Source: Chloroflexota bacterium
GTDB lineage: Bacteria; Chloroflexota; Anaerolineae; Fen-1058
DNA length: 18,351 nt
Assembly (NCBI GenBank): GCA_016219235.1
Contig: JACRBO010000043.1
Span: 1-18,351 of the forward strand
Reading direction: 5' to 3'
Below are positions 5,938 to 12,654 of the stretch, piece after piece. Within the stretch, counting starts at the first letter, position 1. The number at the start of each line of letters is the position of its first letter. A program made the position numbers and the translations under genes. A model generated the notes under the pieces. It searched no databases and had not been told where the DNA came from. It saw only the letters and a program-made list of their open reading frames with translations.

Positions 5938-6747
5938 GCGTTTGTAAACTTCGTCCATCGCCTCGACGACTTCGTGCAGGCCCTTCACCTCTTCGGCGAT
6001 GTCGTCGCGCAGGCGCTGATATCGCCCGCTGTCGATGTCCTTCGCATCCATCAGCAGCAGCTGCGAGTACACCGTGCCCATCGACGAGAGGGTCTGATCC
6101 ATCTGCAACCGGCCGCGCTCGATGGTGCTCTGCAAGCTGTGCAGCGACGCCAGGTGCGATCGGCGCGACGCGAGCGTTTCCTCGATCTGTTTCTTCAGCG
6201 ACGGATCACCCACGCCGCGCAGCCGCAGCTCGTCTTTCTGAATCGCGGCGGGCACGGTCTTTAAATCGGTCTGAATGGTGCGATCGCTTTCAAACGTATC
6301 CAGCCGCTGCGCGAGTGTAAACAGATTGCCAATCCAGTCGTCGATTTCGGCCGCCGTCTGCTCCAGATGATCGCGCAGCACGCCCGCTTTAGTCCTGGTC
6401 AGCGCCGACGCAATGCGGCCGCGATACTCAAATGCCTTGATTAGCCGCTCCTTCGATTCGGGGCTGCGCAGCGTGGTCGGCTCGAACTTCTGCCGCAGCA
6501 AACCGGCCGCCACTTGCGCAGCCATCTCCGGGTCCTTGATGATGCTGAACGTCAACGCGCCCCACGCCGCCGCGCCGCCCAGCATAAAGTACCAGCCTTG
6601 AAGACCAGGAAACAGATCGGGGCCAAAAAAGCCCAGCAAGATCGAGAGCGCAATGACTACGCCGCCGCGCCAGTCAAAAATCGCGTTGGAAATAATGGCA
6701 CGCTGCACCCGTTGGCGCAGATTCGATTCGGTTTGTTCGGTCGTCAT
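5932..6747 (-). CDS. Membrane-anchored coiled-coil protein, uncharacterised
   Basis: A 271-aa protein I cannot assign to a named family. Two closely spaced hydrophobic segments (about 28-44 and 51-68, separated by GPDLFPGLQGW) would give a hairpin in the membrane. The remaining 200 residues are charged and helical, with probable coiled coils (residues 120-240, for example LRDHLEQTAAEIDDWIGNLF and a long Glu/Lys/Gln-rich run). The helical body would face the cytoplasm, like many scaffold partners of envelope-stress proteins. Its ATG overlaps the stop of the TPR gene (ATGA), so the two are translationally coupled and probably work together. The last codons run into a heptamer array. Confidence 0.8.
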   Translation of the reverse strand: MTTEQTESNLRQRVQRAIISNAIFDWRGGVVIALSILLGFFGPDLFPGLQGWYFMLGGAAAWGALTFSIIKDPEMAAQVAAGLLRQKFEPTTLRSPESKERLIKAFEYRGRIASALTRTKAGVLRDHLEQTAAEIDDWIGNLFTLAQRLDTFESDRTIQTDLKTVPAAIQKDELRLRGVGDPSLKKQIEETLASRRSHLASLHSLQSTIERGRLQMDQTLSSMGTVYSQLLLMDAKDIDSGRYQRLRDDIAEEVKGLHEVVEAMDEVYKRN

Positions 6748-8084
6748 AGTCCTCCCGCGAGATCGGGTCTGGTGGCCGAAGTGCGTTGGGCAAGTTGTTC
6801 GATGACTTCACGCAGCTGTTTGACTTGCAGCGAACCGGGTGTCAGCCGCTCAACTTGATCGAGCACATGTAAGCTCTGCGCATAGCGTTTCAGGCGCGCG
6901 TAAGCCTCCGCCAGCGCCAGTTGATAATCGGCGATGGCTGGCTGCAACGTCACCGCGCGCTGCAAATACAGGGTCGCCAGCGTCCAGCGGCCGTGCCGCA
7001 TGTGAGTTTTGGCGCGCACAAAGGCCGTGGTCGGCTCGCGCACGGTCTTATCGATGACACACCACAGGCGCTCGGTGATCTTTTCGAAATCGCCTTCCAT
7101 CACCAACACCAGCAGCCCTCTCAGCAATAGCAGCGCGCCGGCCAGCGCGCTCGATAAGGTCGCAAACATCCCGAGCAGTTCGTTAAGGGCCACCTGTGCG
7201 ATACCCTGCAAGGGCGTGACCGCCCCGCCGGCCGCGACAATAAACGCGCGATTCAGCGTTGCCAAAAAGTACACACTCACTACCGAGGCCGCCAGACTTG
7301 CCACGTACAACAGATAGAACGGCCGGCGGCGAGTCAACAACCCGAAAGTCGCGAGCACCGTCAGGACCGCATAGCCCAGTCGGAAGAAGAACACTTCGCG
7401 CGACAACACGCTAAATAGAGCCGTCTGCGCGGCGCGCGGCATCGCACCCGGCAGGCCGAAATAGGCTTTCACCACGTCCGCTGTCTCGATCGGCCTGTCG
7501 CTGAAGTTCGCGGCGGAGAGCGTGTAGGCCAGAATCGTCGTCAGCAACAGCAGCAAACCCAGCGAATAAAATACATCGACGATGCCCGTCGTCCAGCCCA
7601 CCCACAACCACGAAGGTTTATCGCGCTTCAACATCGTCGCATACAGGCTGCGATGGCAGTTGGGACAGGACTTGTCCTCGTCGCGCGTCGGCTGCGCGCA
7701 ATACACACACAACAGCGGATCGTCAAACTCGGCGTCGGAAAAATCGATCGAGACCCGCGCCTCGCGCTGCCGCAGTTCATCCATTTCGACGTGCGGGAAA
7801 ATCGAAATCGGCTCGACTTCAGGCGTCGCCAGGATTTGCGCCCTGATCCAGTCCAGCCCTTTGCGCGCCGTCGCATTGTTTGGATCGAGCGTCAGCACAT
7901 TCTCCAAGCAGACTTCCTGATCTTCCAGCGTATTGACGACATCGCTCAGCCACAACCACGCCTGCAAATTACTCTCGTCAGCGGTCACTACCCGTTGCAA
8001 CAACTCGCGCGCCTTCCCGCGCTCGCCCGCTTTCGCGGCGGCGATTCCGGCTTGCAGGAGGGGCGTGGTCTCGTCAGTGCTCAT
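6744..8084 (-). CDS. TPR / zinc-ribbon polytopic membrane protein
   Basis: A 446-aa multidomain protein. Residues 5-82 form tetratricopeptide-like helices (GIAAAKAGERGKARELLQRVV and so on, with LDPNNATA at 66-73). A zinc ribbon follows, C126-x2-C129 and C140-x2-C143. Residues 158-330 contain about four membrane segments. A second TPR-like pair fills 355-435 (ATLYLQRAVTLQP, DYQLALAEAYARLKRYAQSL). TPRs bind protein partners, so this looks like a membrane scaffold with both ends in the cytoplasm. It overlaps the upstream zinc-ribbon gene by 11 bp and the downstream gene by 4 bp, which shows tight coupling within one operon. No Shine-Dalgarno sequence is visible before ATG 8084, consistent with coupling. 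The specific function is unknown. Confidence 0.88.
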   Translation of the reverse strand: MSTDETTPLLQAGIAAAKAGERGKARELLQRVVTADESNLQAWLWLSDVVNTLEDQEVCLENVLTLDPNNATARKGLDWIRAQILATPEVEPISIFPHVEMDELRQREARVSIDFSDAEFDDPLLCVYCAQPTRDEDKSCPNCHRSLYATMLKRDKPSWLWVGWTTGIVDVFYSLGLLLLLTTILAYTLSAANFSDRPIETADVVKAYFGLPGAMPRAAQTALFSVLSREVFFFRLGYAVLTVLATFGLLTRRRPFYLLYVASLAASVVSVYFLATLNRAFIVAAGGAVTPLQGIAQVALNELLGMFATLSSALAGALLLLRGLLVLVMEGDFEKITERLWCVIDKTVREPTTAFVRAKTHMRHGRWTLATLYLQRAVTLQPAIADYQLALAEAYARLKRYAQSLHVLDQVERLTPGSLQVKQLREVIEQLAQRTSATRPDLAGGL

Positions 8085-8691
8085 GAAGTCGTGGCGCGTA
8101 GGGTGTGTTGTTGCTTATTGACCCATCAGGACAAAGCGCGAGTTGTTCGGCGCGACGTTGCAGCTCATCCTGTTCTTGTTGCTTGTCAGCTATTTGGCGC
8201 TGTAAAGCAGCAATGCCTTCAATAGTACTGTCTGGAGCGTCAGCATGAAACTCAATCGCTAGACGCTTTGTACTCTTTCCAACGGCAATCAACAGGACGA
8301 AAACGATCACTCCACCGATCACTAAAACATCGGAATTCCGGTTATTGCCAACAGTAAGCACACCAAACGCCGTGGCAGCTGCCATAAGGTATGCCAGATT
8401 ACCTGCGACCCGATAAGTGGCTAGTTCCGACGCAGTGCGATCGCGATAAGACTCAACCTGGGCCTGAAATTGATCACGTTTCTGTGCAAGAACTTGAAGT
8501 TCCTGCCGCAACCGCCGAACCTCTGATTCAATTCGCAGTTTCTCAACTTCCGCAGCTAACGACTCCACCCGCACACCCGGATCAACGATGTGCGTGTTGC
8601 CGCAATGCGCACAGACAAACCGCTCGACATCGTTCGTTACTTGCAGCTGTCCGCCGCACGTCGGGCAATTCAGGGTCATCAGATCAGCCAT
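8074..8691 (-). CDS. Zinc-ribbon, coiled-coil membrane protein
   Basis: A 205-aa protein. An N-terminal zinc ribbon (C9-x2-C12, C27-x2-C30; LNCPTCGG and FVCAHCGN) is followed by a coiled coil (about 42-88), two membrane segments (about 97-115 and 121-138) and a second Gln/Glu-rich coiled coil (160-188). It has no recognisable enzyme motif and is probably a sensor or adaptor held at the membrane. The open frame reaches 8712, but those first seven codons are translated repeat sequence, so I start at ATG 8691. ATG at codon 5 (MTLNCP) is also possible. A GGTG in the heptamer array directly upstream may act as ribosome-binding site. The gene is lower in GC than its neighbours. The stop lies 11 bp inside the TPR gene. 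Confidence 0.82.
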   Translation of the reverse strand: MADLMTLNCPTCGGQLQVTNDVERFVCAHCGNTHIVDPGVRVESLAAEVEKLRIESEVRRLRQELQVLAQKRDQFQAQVESYRDRTASELATYRVAGNLAYLMAAATAFGVLTVGNNRNSDVLVIGGVIVFVLLIAVGKSTKRLAIEFHADAPDSTIEGIAALQRQIADKQQEQDELQRRAEQLALCPDGSISNNTPYAPRLHEH

Positions 8692-8746
8692 CACGCACCA
8701 CGCATCACGCACTACGTTTCACTCGTCACTCGTCACTCATCACTAA
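8691..8746. repeat. Two heptamer arrays (CACGCAY and TCACTCR)
   Basis: CACGCAC, CACGCAT, CACGCAC at 8692-8712, then TACG, then TCACTCG, TCACTCG, TCACTCA, TCACTAA at 8719-8746, all in 7-bp register. Positions 8691-8716 match 10509-10534 at 25 of 26 bases, so the VWA gene is bracketed by direct copies. The second array covers the VWA stop codon (8743-8745). Confidence 0.85.
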
Positions 8747-10458
8747 AAGTACGTCGACAAAATCTTATACAGCCCCTTAATCGTCTCCACCGTGCCGCGA
8801 TAGGTTTGTCCGTTGGTCGCGCCCGCGATGGCTTCCAGCGCGCTCATGTCGGCGTCGCCGCCGTAGGCGATGCCGAACACCACCACCGGCACGCCGGTTT
8901 CATTGCCGCGCTGCAATTTGGCGGTCAGTTCATTCAATCGGATGTTCGACGCATTCTCTTTGCCGTCCGTCATCACCACGATGGCGTTGATGCGTTCCGG
9001 ATCGTTAATCTGCTGCAATCGATCGTAGGCGGCTGAAACGCCATCCAACAGCGACGTATCGCCGCCGGCTTCCAACTGCGCGATGCGCGAGATCAACGTG
9101 CTGCGATTGGTCTTCAGCGTGCTCAGCGCGACTAGCTCATCCACATTCCTGTAAAACTCGATCAGGCCGATGCGCTCGTCGTCGCTCTTCACCTGATCGA
9201 TGAAGGTCTTCAGCGCCGTCTGCACGTTGCTCAGCTTCGTGCCTTCCATGCTGCCCGATGTATCGACGACAAGCATTACGTTGGTGCGGCGCTTGTACGC
9301 CAGCCATGATTCGCGCACCACGTCCAGCACCTGCGCGCCGGGCACTTGCAGCGCCGTCTGCGGCTGCGACGGATCCGCGCCGTTCGCCGGCGTGATGGGC
9401 GACCCCGGTCCGTCGAGTTTGATCGTCAGATCGGCGGGCCGATAGCCTTTGGACAGGATCAACTGCTGCGCGTCTTTGGAGGTGATGAAGCTGGCGAACG
9501 AGCGAAACGCTTCACGATTTAAGTCGGTCAGACTGCTGGCCTCCAACAGCGCCAGCGGATGATCTTGCCACAACGCGCCCTCGCTGGGATACACCGCGAC
9601 CAGATCGACACCCGATTGCTGATTCGCCCAGATCACGATCGCTTCCGAGGCGACAAAGGCATCCAGATAATCGCGGCCGGTCTGCGCCACGCGCTGCGCC
9701 GTGGGCAGTTCACCCTCGCCGTAATAGCGCACCGTCTTTTCCAGCGCGCCCACGTAATCCAGCACTTTTTGCGAGCGCACATCTTCGATGGTCAGGCCGC
9801 GCGTCTTGTCCGCGCCCGCGTAAAACATCGCCAGTGTTGCCAGCACACCCGATGCCGATGTCGTCGATGGATGACTCCACTTGAAATTACGATCACGCTG
9901 CGCTTCCGCGAGGAGGTCACTCCACCCGATCGGTTTGGTGGGCCACCCCAGTGACTGCGCTTTGTCACGCCACATCGCGATCACGACGGGCGTCACCGCA
10001 AAACGCACCGTCTGCCCGACCAGCGAAGCCTCCGTGCCCTGGCGGCCCTGGTATTCACGATCGAGTTGGTCGAGCCAGATCGACGAATCGGGCGACACAG
10101 CTTGATATTCGTTCGCCAGCGCGGCATCCAGCATCCGATCGGGATCAAACGCCACGATCGCGGCGTTGAGGGTCTCGCCTGTGCTCGATTTGAAATTGCG
10201 CTGATTGTAGGCATCCACCAGACCCTTGAACAGCTCGGTCTTTTCGGGTGAGACCGCCATCGTCAGGGCGACCTGCGGGCCTTGCGTTACAGTCTGCACC
10301 GCATCGCCCACGCTGCCCAGCAGATTATTCACCGCGCCGGAAGTCAGCGGCCAGCACAAAGCACACCCGATAACGACGATAATCAGCAGAGTGATCCAAC
10401 CGCCGGGGTTGGGTGTGGGCGTTTTGTAAGAGGAACGATAGGATCCTTGGCGGGACAT
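8743..10458 (-). CDS. Anchored solute-binding plus VWA domain protein
   Basis: A 571-aa protein with a short basic N-terminus, one membrane anchor (about 21-39), an extracellular solute-binding domain (about 60-345, bacterial extracellular solute-binding type) and a C-terminal von Willebrand factor A domain (about 390-570). The metal-ion-dependent adhesion site is intact: D399-x-S401-x-S403 (VDTSGSMEG), T468 (GGDTSLLDG) and D498 (VVMTDGKEN). The protein is therefore probably a surface sensor or assembly factor that binds a partner through a divalent metal, not an importer component. The frame opens at 10530, but the first 24 codons are repeat sequence (MRDAWCV, the same false start as in the next gene). 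ATG 10458 has GGAGAC before it. It follows the paralogous solute-binding gene by 84 bp and shares its operon. Confidence 0.93.
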   Translation of the reverse strand: MSRQGSYRSSYKTPTPNPGGWITLLIIVVIGCALCWPLTSGAVNNLLGSVGDAVQTVTQGPQVALTMAVSPEKTELFKGLVDAYNQRNFKSSTGETLNAAIVAFDPDRMLDAALANEYQAVSPDSSIWLDQLDREYQGRQGTEASLVGQTVRFAVTPVVIAMWRDKAQSLGWPTKPIGWSDLLAEAQRDRNFKWSHPSTTSASGVLATLAMFYAGADKTRGLTIEDVRSQKVLDYVGALEKTVRYYGEGELPTAQRVAQTGRDYLDAFVASEAIVIWANQQSGVDLVAVYPSEGALWQDHPLALLEASSLTDLNREAFRSFASFITSKDAQQLILSKGYRPADLTIKLDGPGSPITPANGADPSQPQTALQVPGAQVLDVVRESWLAYKRRTNVMLVVDTSGSMEGTKLSNVQTALKTFIDQVKSDDERIGLIEFYRNVDELVALSTLKTNRSTLISRIAQLEAGGDTSLLDGVSAAYDRLQQINDPERINAIVVMTDGKENASNIRLNELTAKLQRGNETGVPVVVFGIAYGGDADMSALEAIAGATNGQTYRGTVETIKGLYKILSTYF

Positions 10459-10472
10459 AGGTGTCTCCGTGG

Positions 10473-10534
10473 TGCGTGATGCGCGGAGTGCGTGATCAGC
10501 AACTGGCCTCACGCACCACGCATCACGCAATACG
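10473..10534. repeat. Inverted heptamer arrays (TGCGTGA... / ...TCACGCA)
   Basis: The left arm 10473-10495 and right arm 10509-10529 are reverse complements over 18 positions: 11 bp (TGCGTGATGCG) plus 7 bp (TGCGTGA), around a small internal loop, with a 13-base terminal loop. The right arm is the CACGCAY heptamer array also found at 8691-8716. It lies between the two solute-binding genes and would form a strong mRNA hairpin. No T-run follows. Confidence 0.8.
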
Positions 10535-10542
10535 CCGATAAT

Positions 10543-11736
10543 TTACCGTTGAGCGATGTTGAGATCGAACCAGCGCAGCAGCGATTGCAGCACGTCCCGA
10601 TCGGGCGAGCGCATGGCCGACGTGCGCTGCACCACCGGCGTAATGCCCGCATCCTTCCAGCGCGTAAACGGGCTGTCCGGTCGATCGACGCTGACTTCGG
10701 CGTTGACGGGCCGCAGGCCGTAAACGACCGCCTTTTCCTGCACGGGCTTGCTCAACAAATACTTTTGAAAGTCCAACGCCGCGTTTTTATCGGCCGCAGT
10801 CGTCTCGGGGCCAATCCAGACGCTGAACGGGAAGTCGAACCAGGTCACGTACTTTGGATAACGCACGGCCAATGGATCTTGCCAGCGCGTGGCGATGCCG
10901 GCCATGTTCGCCAGCAGATCGCTTTCCAGCATCTGGCCGCCGTCACCTACCGAGTAGCCCAATAGCGCGAAGTCTTCCGCCGTGTACGCGCTCGCGCCGC
11001 TGATGGCCGTGACCGAGCCCATCAGTTCTTTGAGCCACTTCTGAAACTCGGGCCTGGTCACATCTTCCACCGAGATGTTGGGCTTGTCGTAGTATTCACC
11101 GGCTGCGGCCACCATCGCCGCCAGGCCGCCCACGTTCTTGCGCGGATTGGGTACGACCAGCTTGAAGAAGCCCCAGGCCGCATCGCCGCCCAGCTCGGGC
11201 CAGCCGCCCGCCGCAATCGCCGCGTCGTGAATGGACTTCCAATCGATCGTGCCGAACTTCGCTTCCAGCGCCGTAGCGCGCGTGCCATACAGGCCCCACG
11301 CGAACAGCGACAGCGCGATCGGTTTGGCGCGATATTCGCCGTCGGTCAGGAAGACGTCGCGGCCCAATCGATCTTTGTAGGCGGCGTTCGCCAGTTCCAC
11401 CAGATAACGCGAATCGGGAATCCACACGGTGGGCGTGACATCAAACGCCGCGCTATCGAAGCGATTGAGCGCGGTCAAACCATCCATCGGGATGATCGTC
11501 ACCTTGACGCGACGGCCATCCAGTTGATGATTCTCGCCGTTATAGGCCGTGGCCGCTTCGGTCACCCACTGCTCGATCGGCAGCGCGGTCACGATGCGCA
11601 GTTCGATCGGATCGGTGGAGGCCGCCGGTGCGATCGGATTGGTGGTTGCTCCCGTCGCGCGTGAAATCAGACCGATCGCCACAATCACGATCGCCACAGC
11701 AATGACACCCACAAAGATCAGACGTGTACGGTTCAT
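10543..11736 (-). CDS. Membrane-anchored extracellular solute-binding protein
   Basis: A 397-aa protein with an N-terminal anchor (about 7-26, LIFVGVIAVAIVIVAIGLI) and a bacterial extracellular solute-binding domain beginning ELRIVTALPIEQWVTEAATAYN (46-67). Landmarks are VTPTVWIPDSRYLVEL (about 100-115), FAWGLYGTRA and the C-terminal SKPVQEKAVVYGLRPVN. No lipobox is present, so it is held by the helix. It has no transporter partners nearby and sits directly upstream of the solute-binding/VWA protein, its paralogue in architecture. They may form a sensing pair, but this is inference. It is the first gene after a terminator and a good promoter, with GGGAG about ten bases before ATG 11736, so it leads the long operon. 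Confidence 0.9.
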   Translation of the reverse strand: MNRTRLIFVGVIAVAIVIVAIGLISRATGATTNPIAPAASTDPIELRIVTALPIEQWVTEAATAYNGENHQLDGRRVKVTIIPMDGLTALNRFDSAAFDVTPTVWIPDSRYLVELANAAYKDRLGRDVFLTDGEYRAKPIALSLFAWGLYGTRATALEAKFGTIDWKSIHDAAIAAGGWPELGGDAAWGFFKLVVPNPRKNVGGLAAMVAAAGEYYDKPNISVEDVTRPEFQKWLKELMGSVTAISGASAYTAEDFALLGYSVGDGGQMLESDLLANMAGIATRWQDPLAVRYPKYVTWFDFPFSVWIGPETTAADKNAALDFQKYLLSKPVQEKAVVYGLRPVNAEVSVDRPDSPFTRWKDAGITPVVQRTSAMRSPDRDVLQSLLRWFDLNIAQR

Positions 11737-11778
11737 GGGAAATGTACTCCCGCTCAGTGACTACGGCTCGATATGCCT

Positions 11779-11806
11779 ATTGTAATCCCACCCGGCCAGC
11801 AGGCAA
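11779..11806 (-). promoter_or_regulatory. Sigma-70-like promoter of the solute-binding/VWA operon
   Basis: On the minus strand the -35 TTGCCT (11801-11806) and -10 TACAAT (11779-11784) are separated by 16 bp. The same two hexamers, with an 18-bp spacer, form the promoter at 15957-15986. The start of transcription would be near 11772, 36 bases before ATG 11736. The -35 box overlaps the T-rich tail of the pspA terminator. Confidence 0.6.
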
Positions 11807-11841
11807 ATAAACGGGCGGAGCCGAGCGCCTCGACCCCGCCC
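11803..11841 (-). terminator. Rho-independent terminator after pspA
   Basis: On the minus strand GGGCGGGGTCGAG pairs with CTCGGCTCCGCCC (13 pairs including two G-T) around a 3-base loop, spanning 11813-11841. GTTTATTT follows immediately (11805-11812). It stands 45 bp past the pspA stop codon and separates pspA from the solute-binding operon. Confidence 0.8.
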
Positions 11842-11886
11842 GCCTGGGCCAGATCAACTATTGGGGCGATGCTGCGTCGCGATGAA

Positions 11887-12567
11887 CTAGCCGCCCAACC
11901 CCAGCCGCTTCTTGCGTTCAGCCAGTTGGGTGTCCAGTTCGGCCTTGCCCAGCACTTCATCCATTTGATCGTCCAGCCGGGTGGCCATCATCTCGCTCTT
12001 GGCCGAAGCTTTGTCGAGCCGCGCGCGAATCGATTCGCCCAGTCGCGCGATGTCGGCGTCGCCGCTGCCCACGATGTCGTCGATGGACTTCATCGTCTTG
12101 ACGGTCAGTTCCTTGGACTTGGCGAGGTCCAGCAGCGCCAGCATTTCTTCGCGCTCTTGCTTGGTCGTGGTCAGCTTGGCTTCCAGCTTCAGCTTGGCAT
12201 CCAGCAGGGCTTGATATTCCGCCTGCTGCCGCTCATATTGTTCCTTGTATTCTTCGGCCAACCGCTGGGTCGTATTGAATTTGGCCTGGGCCGCCGTGGC
12301 CAGATCTTCGCGCCCCTGTTGCAGCAACGCATCGATGTCGCGGTCGTATTTGGCCGCTTGCGCAGCGTACTCATCGTACTTGCGCTTCAGGGTTTTCACC
12401 TGGCCGCCGACGGTCGCAGCCGCATCTTCCAGCTTTTCCAGGTTGTCTTCCGCCTGGCGGATGTACTCGTCCATCACCGCGACCGAGTTCGCCCGGAGCG
12501 CGGAATCGACCATCGAGTGCAGGTTGGCCGAGATCAATGTTCGAACTTTATCCAGCAAAGACGCCAT
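11887..12567 (-). CDS. pspA: PspA/IM30 family membrane-stress protein
   Basis: A 226-aa, almost wholly helical protein of the PspA/Vipp1/IM30 family. These ESCRT-III-like proteins bind damaged inner membrane, oligomerise and help preserve the proton-motive force. It begins with an amphipathic helix (MASLLDKVRTLISANLHSMV), then VMDEYIRQAEDNLEKLEDAAA (31-51), and long coiled-coil helices to about residue 200. The length matches the family. The ATG at 12567 has AGGAGG at seven bases. It follows the REC-kinase gene by 87 bp and is closed by a terminator at 11803-11841. No sigma-54 activator (PspF) or PspB/C genes are in the window, so its control must differ from the enterobacterial Psp system. 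The adjacent AAA-wHTH and kinase genes are the obvious candidate regulators. Confidence 0.95.
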   Translation of the reverse strand: MASLLDKVRTLISANLHSMVDSALRANSVAVMDEYIRQAEDNLEKLEDAAATVGGQVKTLKRKYDEYAAQAAKYDRDIDALLQQGREDLATAAQAKFNTTQRLAEEYKEQYERQQAEYQALLDAKLKLEAKLTTTKQEREEMLALLDLAKSKELTVKTMKSIDDIVGSGDADIARLGESIRARLDKASAKSEMMATRLDDQMDEVLGKAELDTQLAERKKRLGLGG

Positions 12568-12654
12568 CGTATTGCCTCCTGAGGGTAAATTACGTGGTTA
12601 GCATATCACCGGCCGGGACCTACCGCTTGACACAAGCCGGACAGACATCTGACG

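Noticed and set aside
12568..12654. Possible promoter and terminator between the kinase and pspA genes
   Set aside because: A TATGCT box on the minus strand lacks a -35 at usable spacing, and the hairpin CCGGCTTG/CAAGCGG has a 3-base loop and no T-run. pspA may be read from the upstream regulator genes, but I cannot decide.
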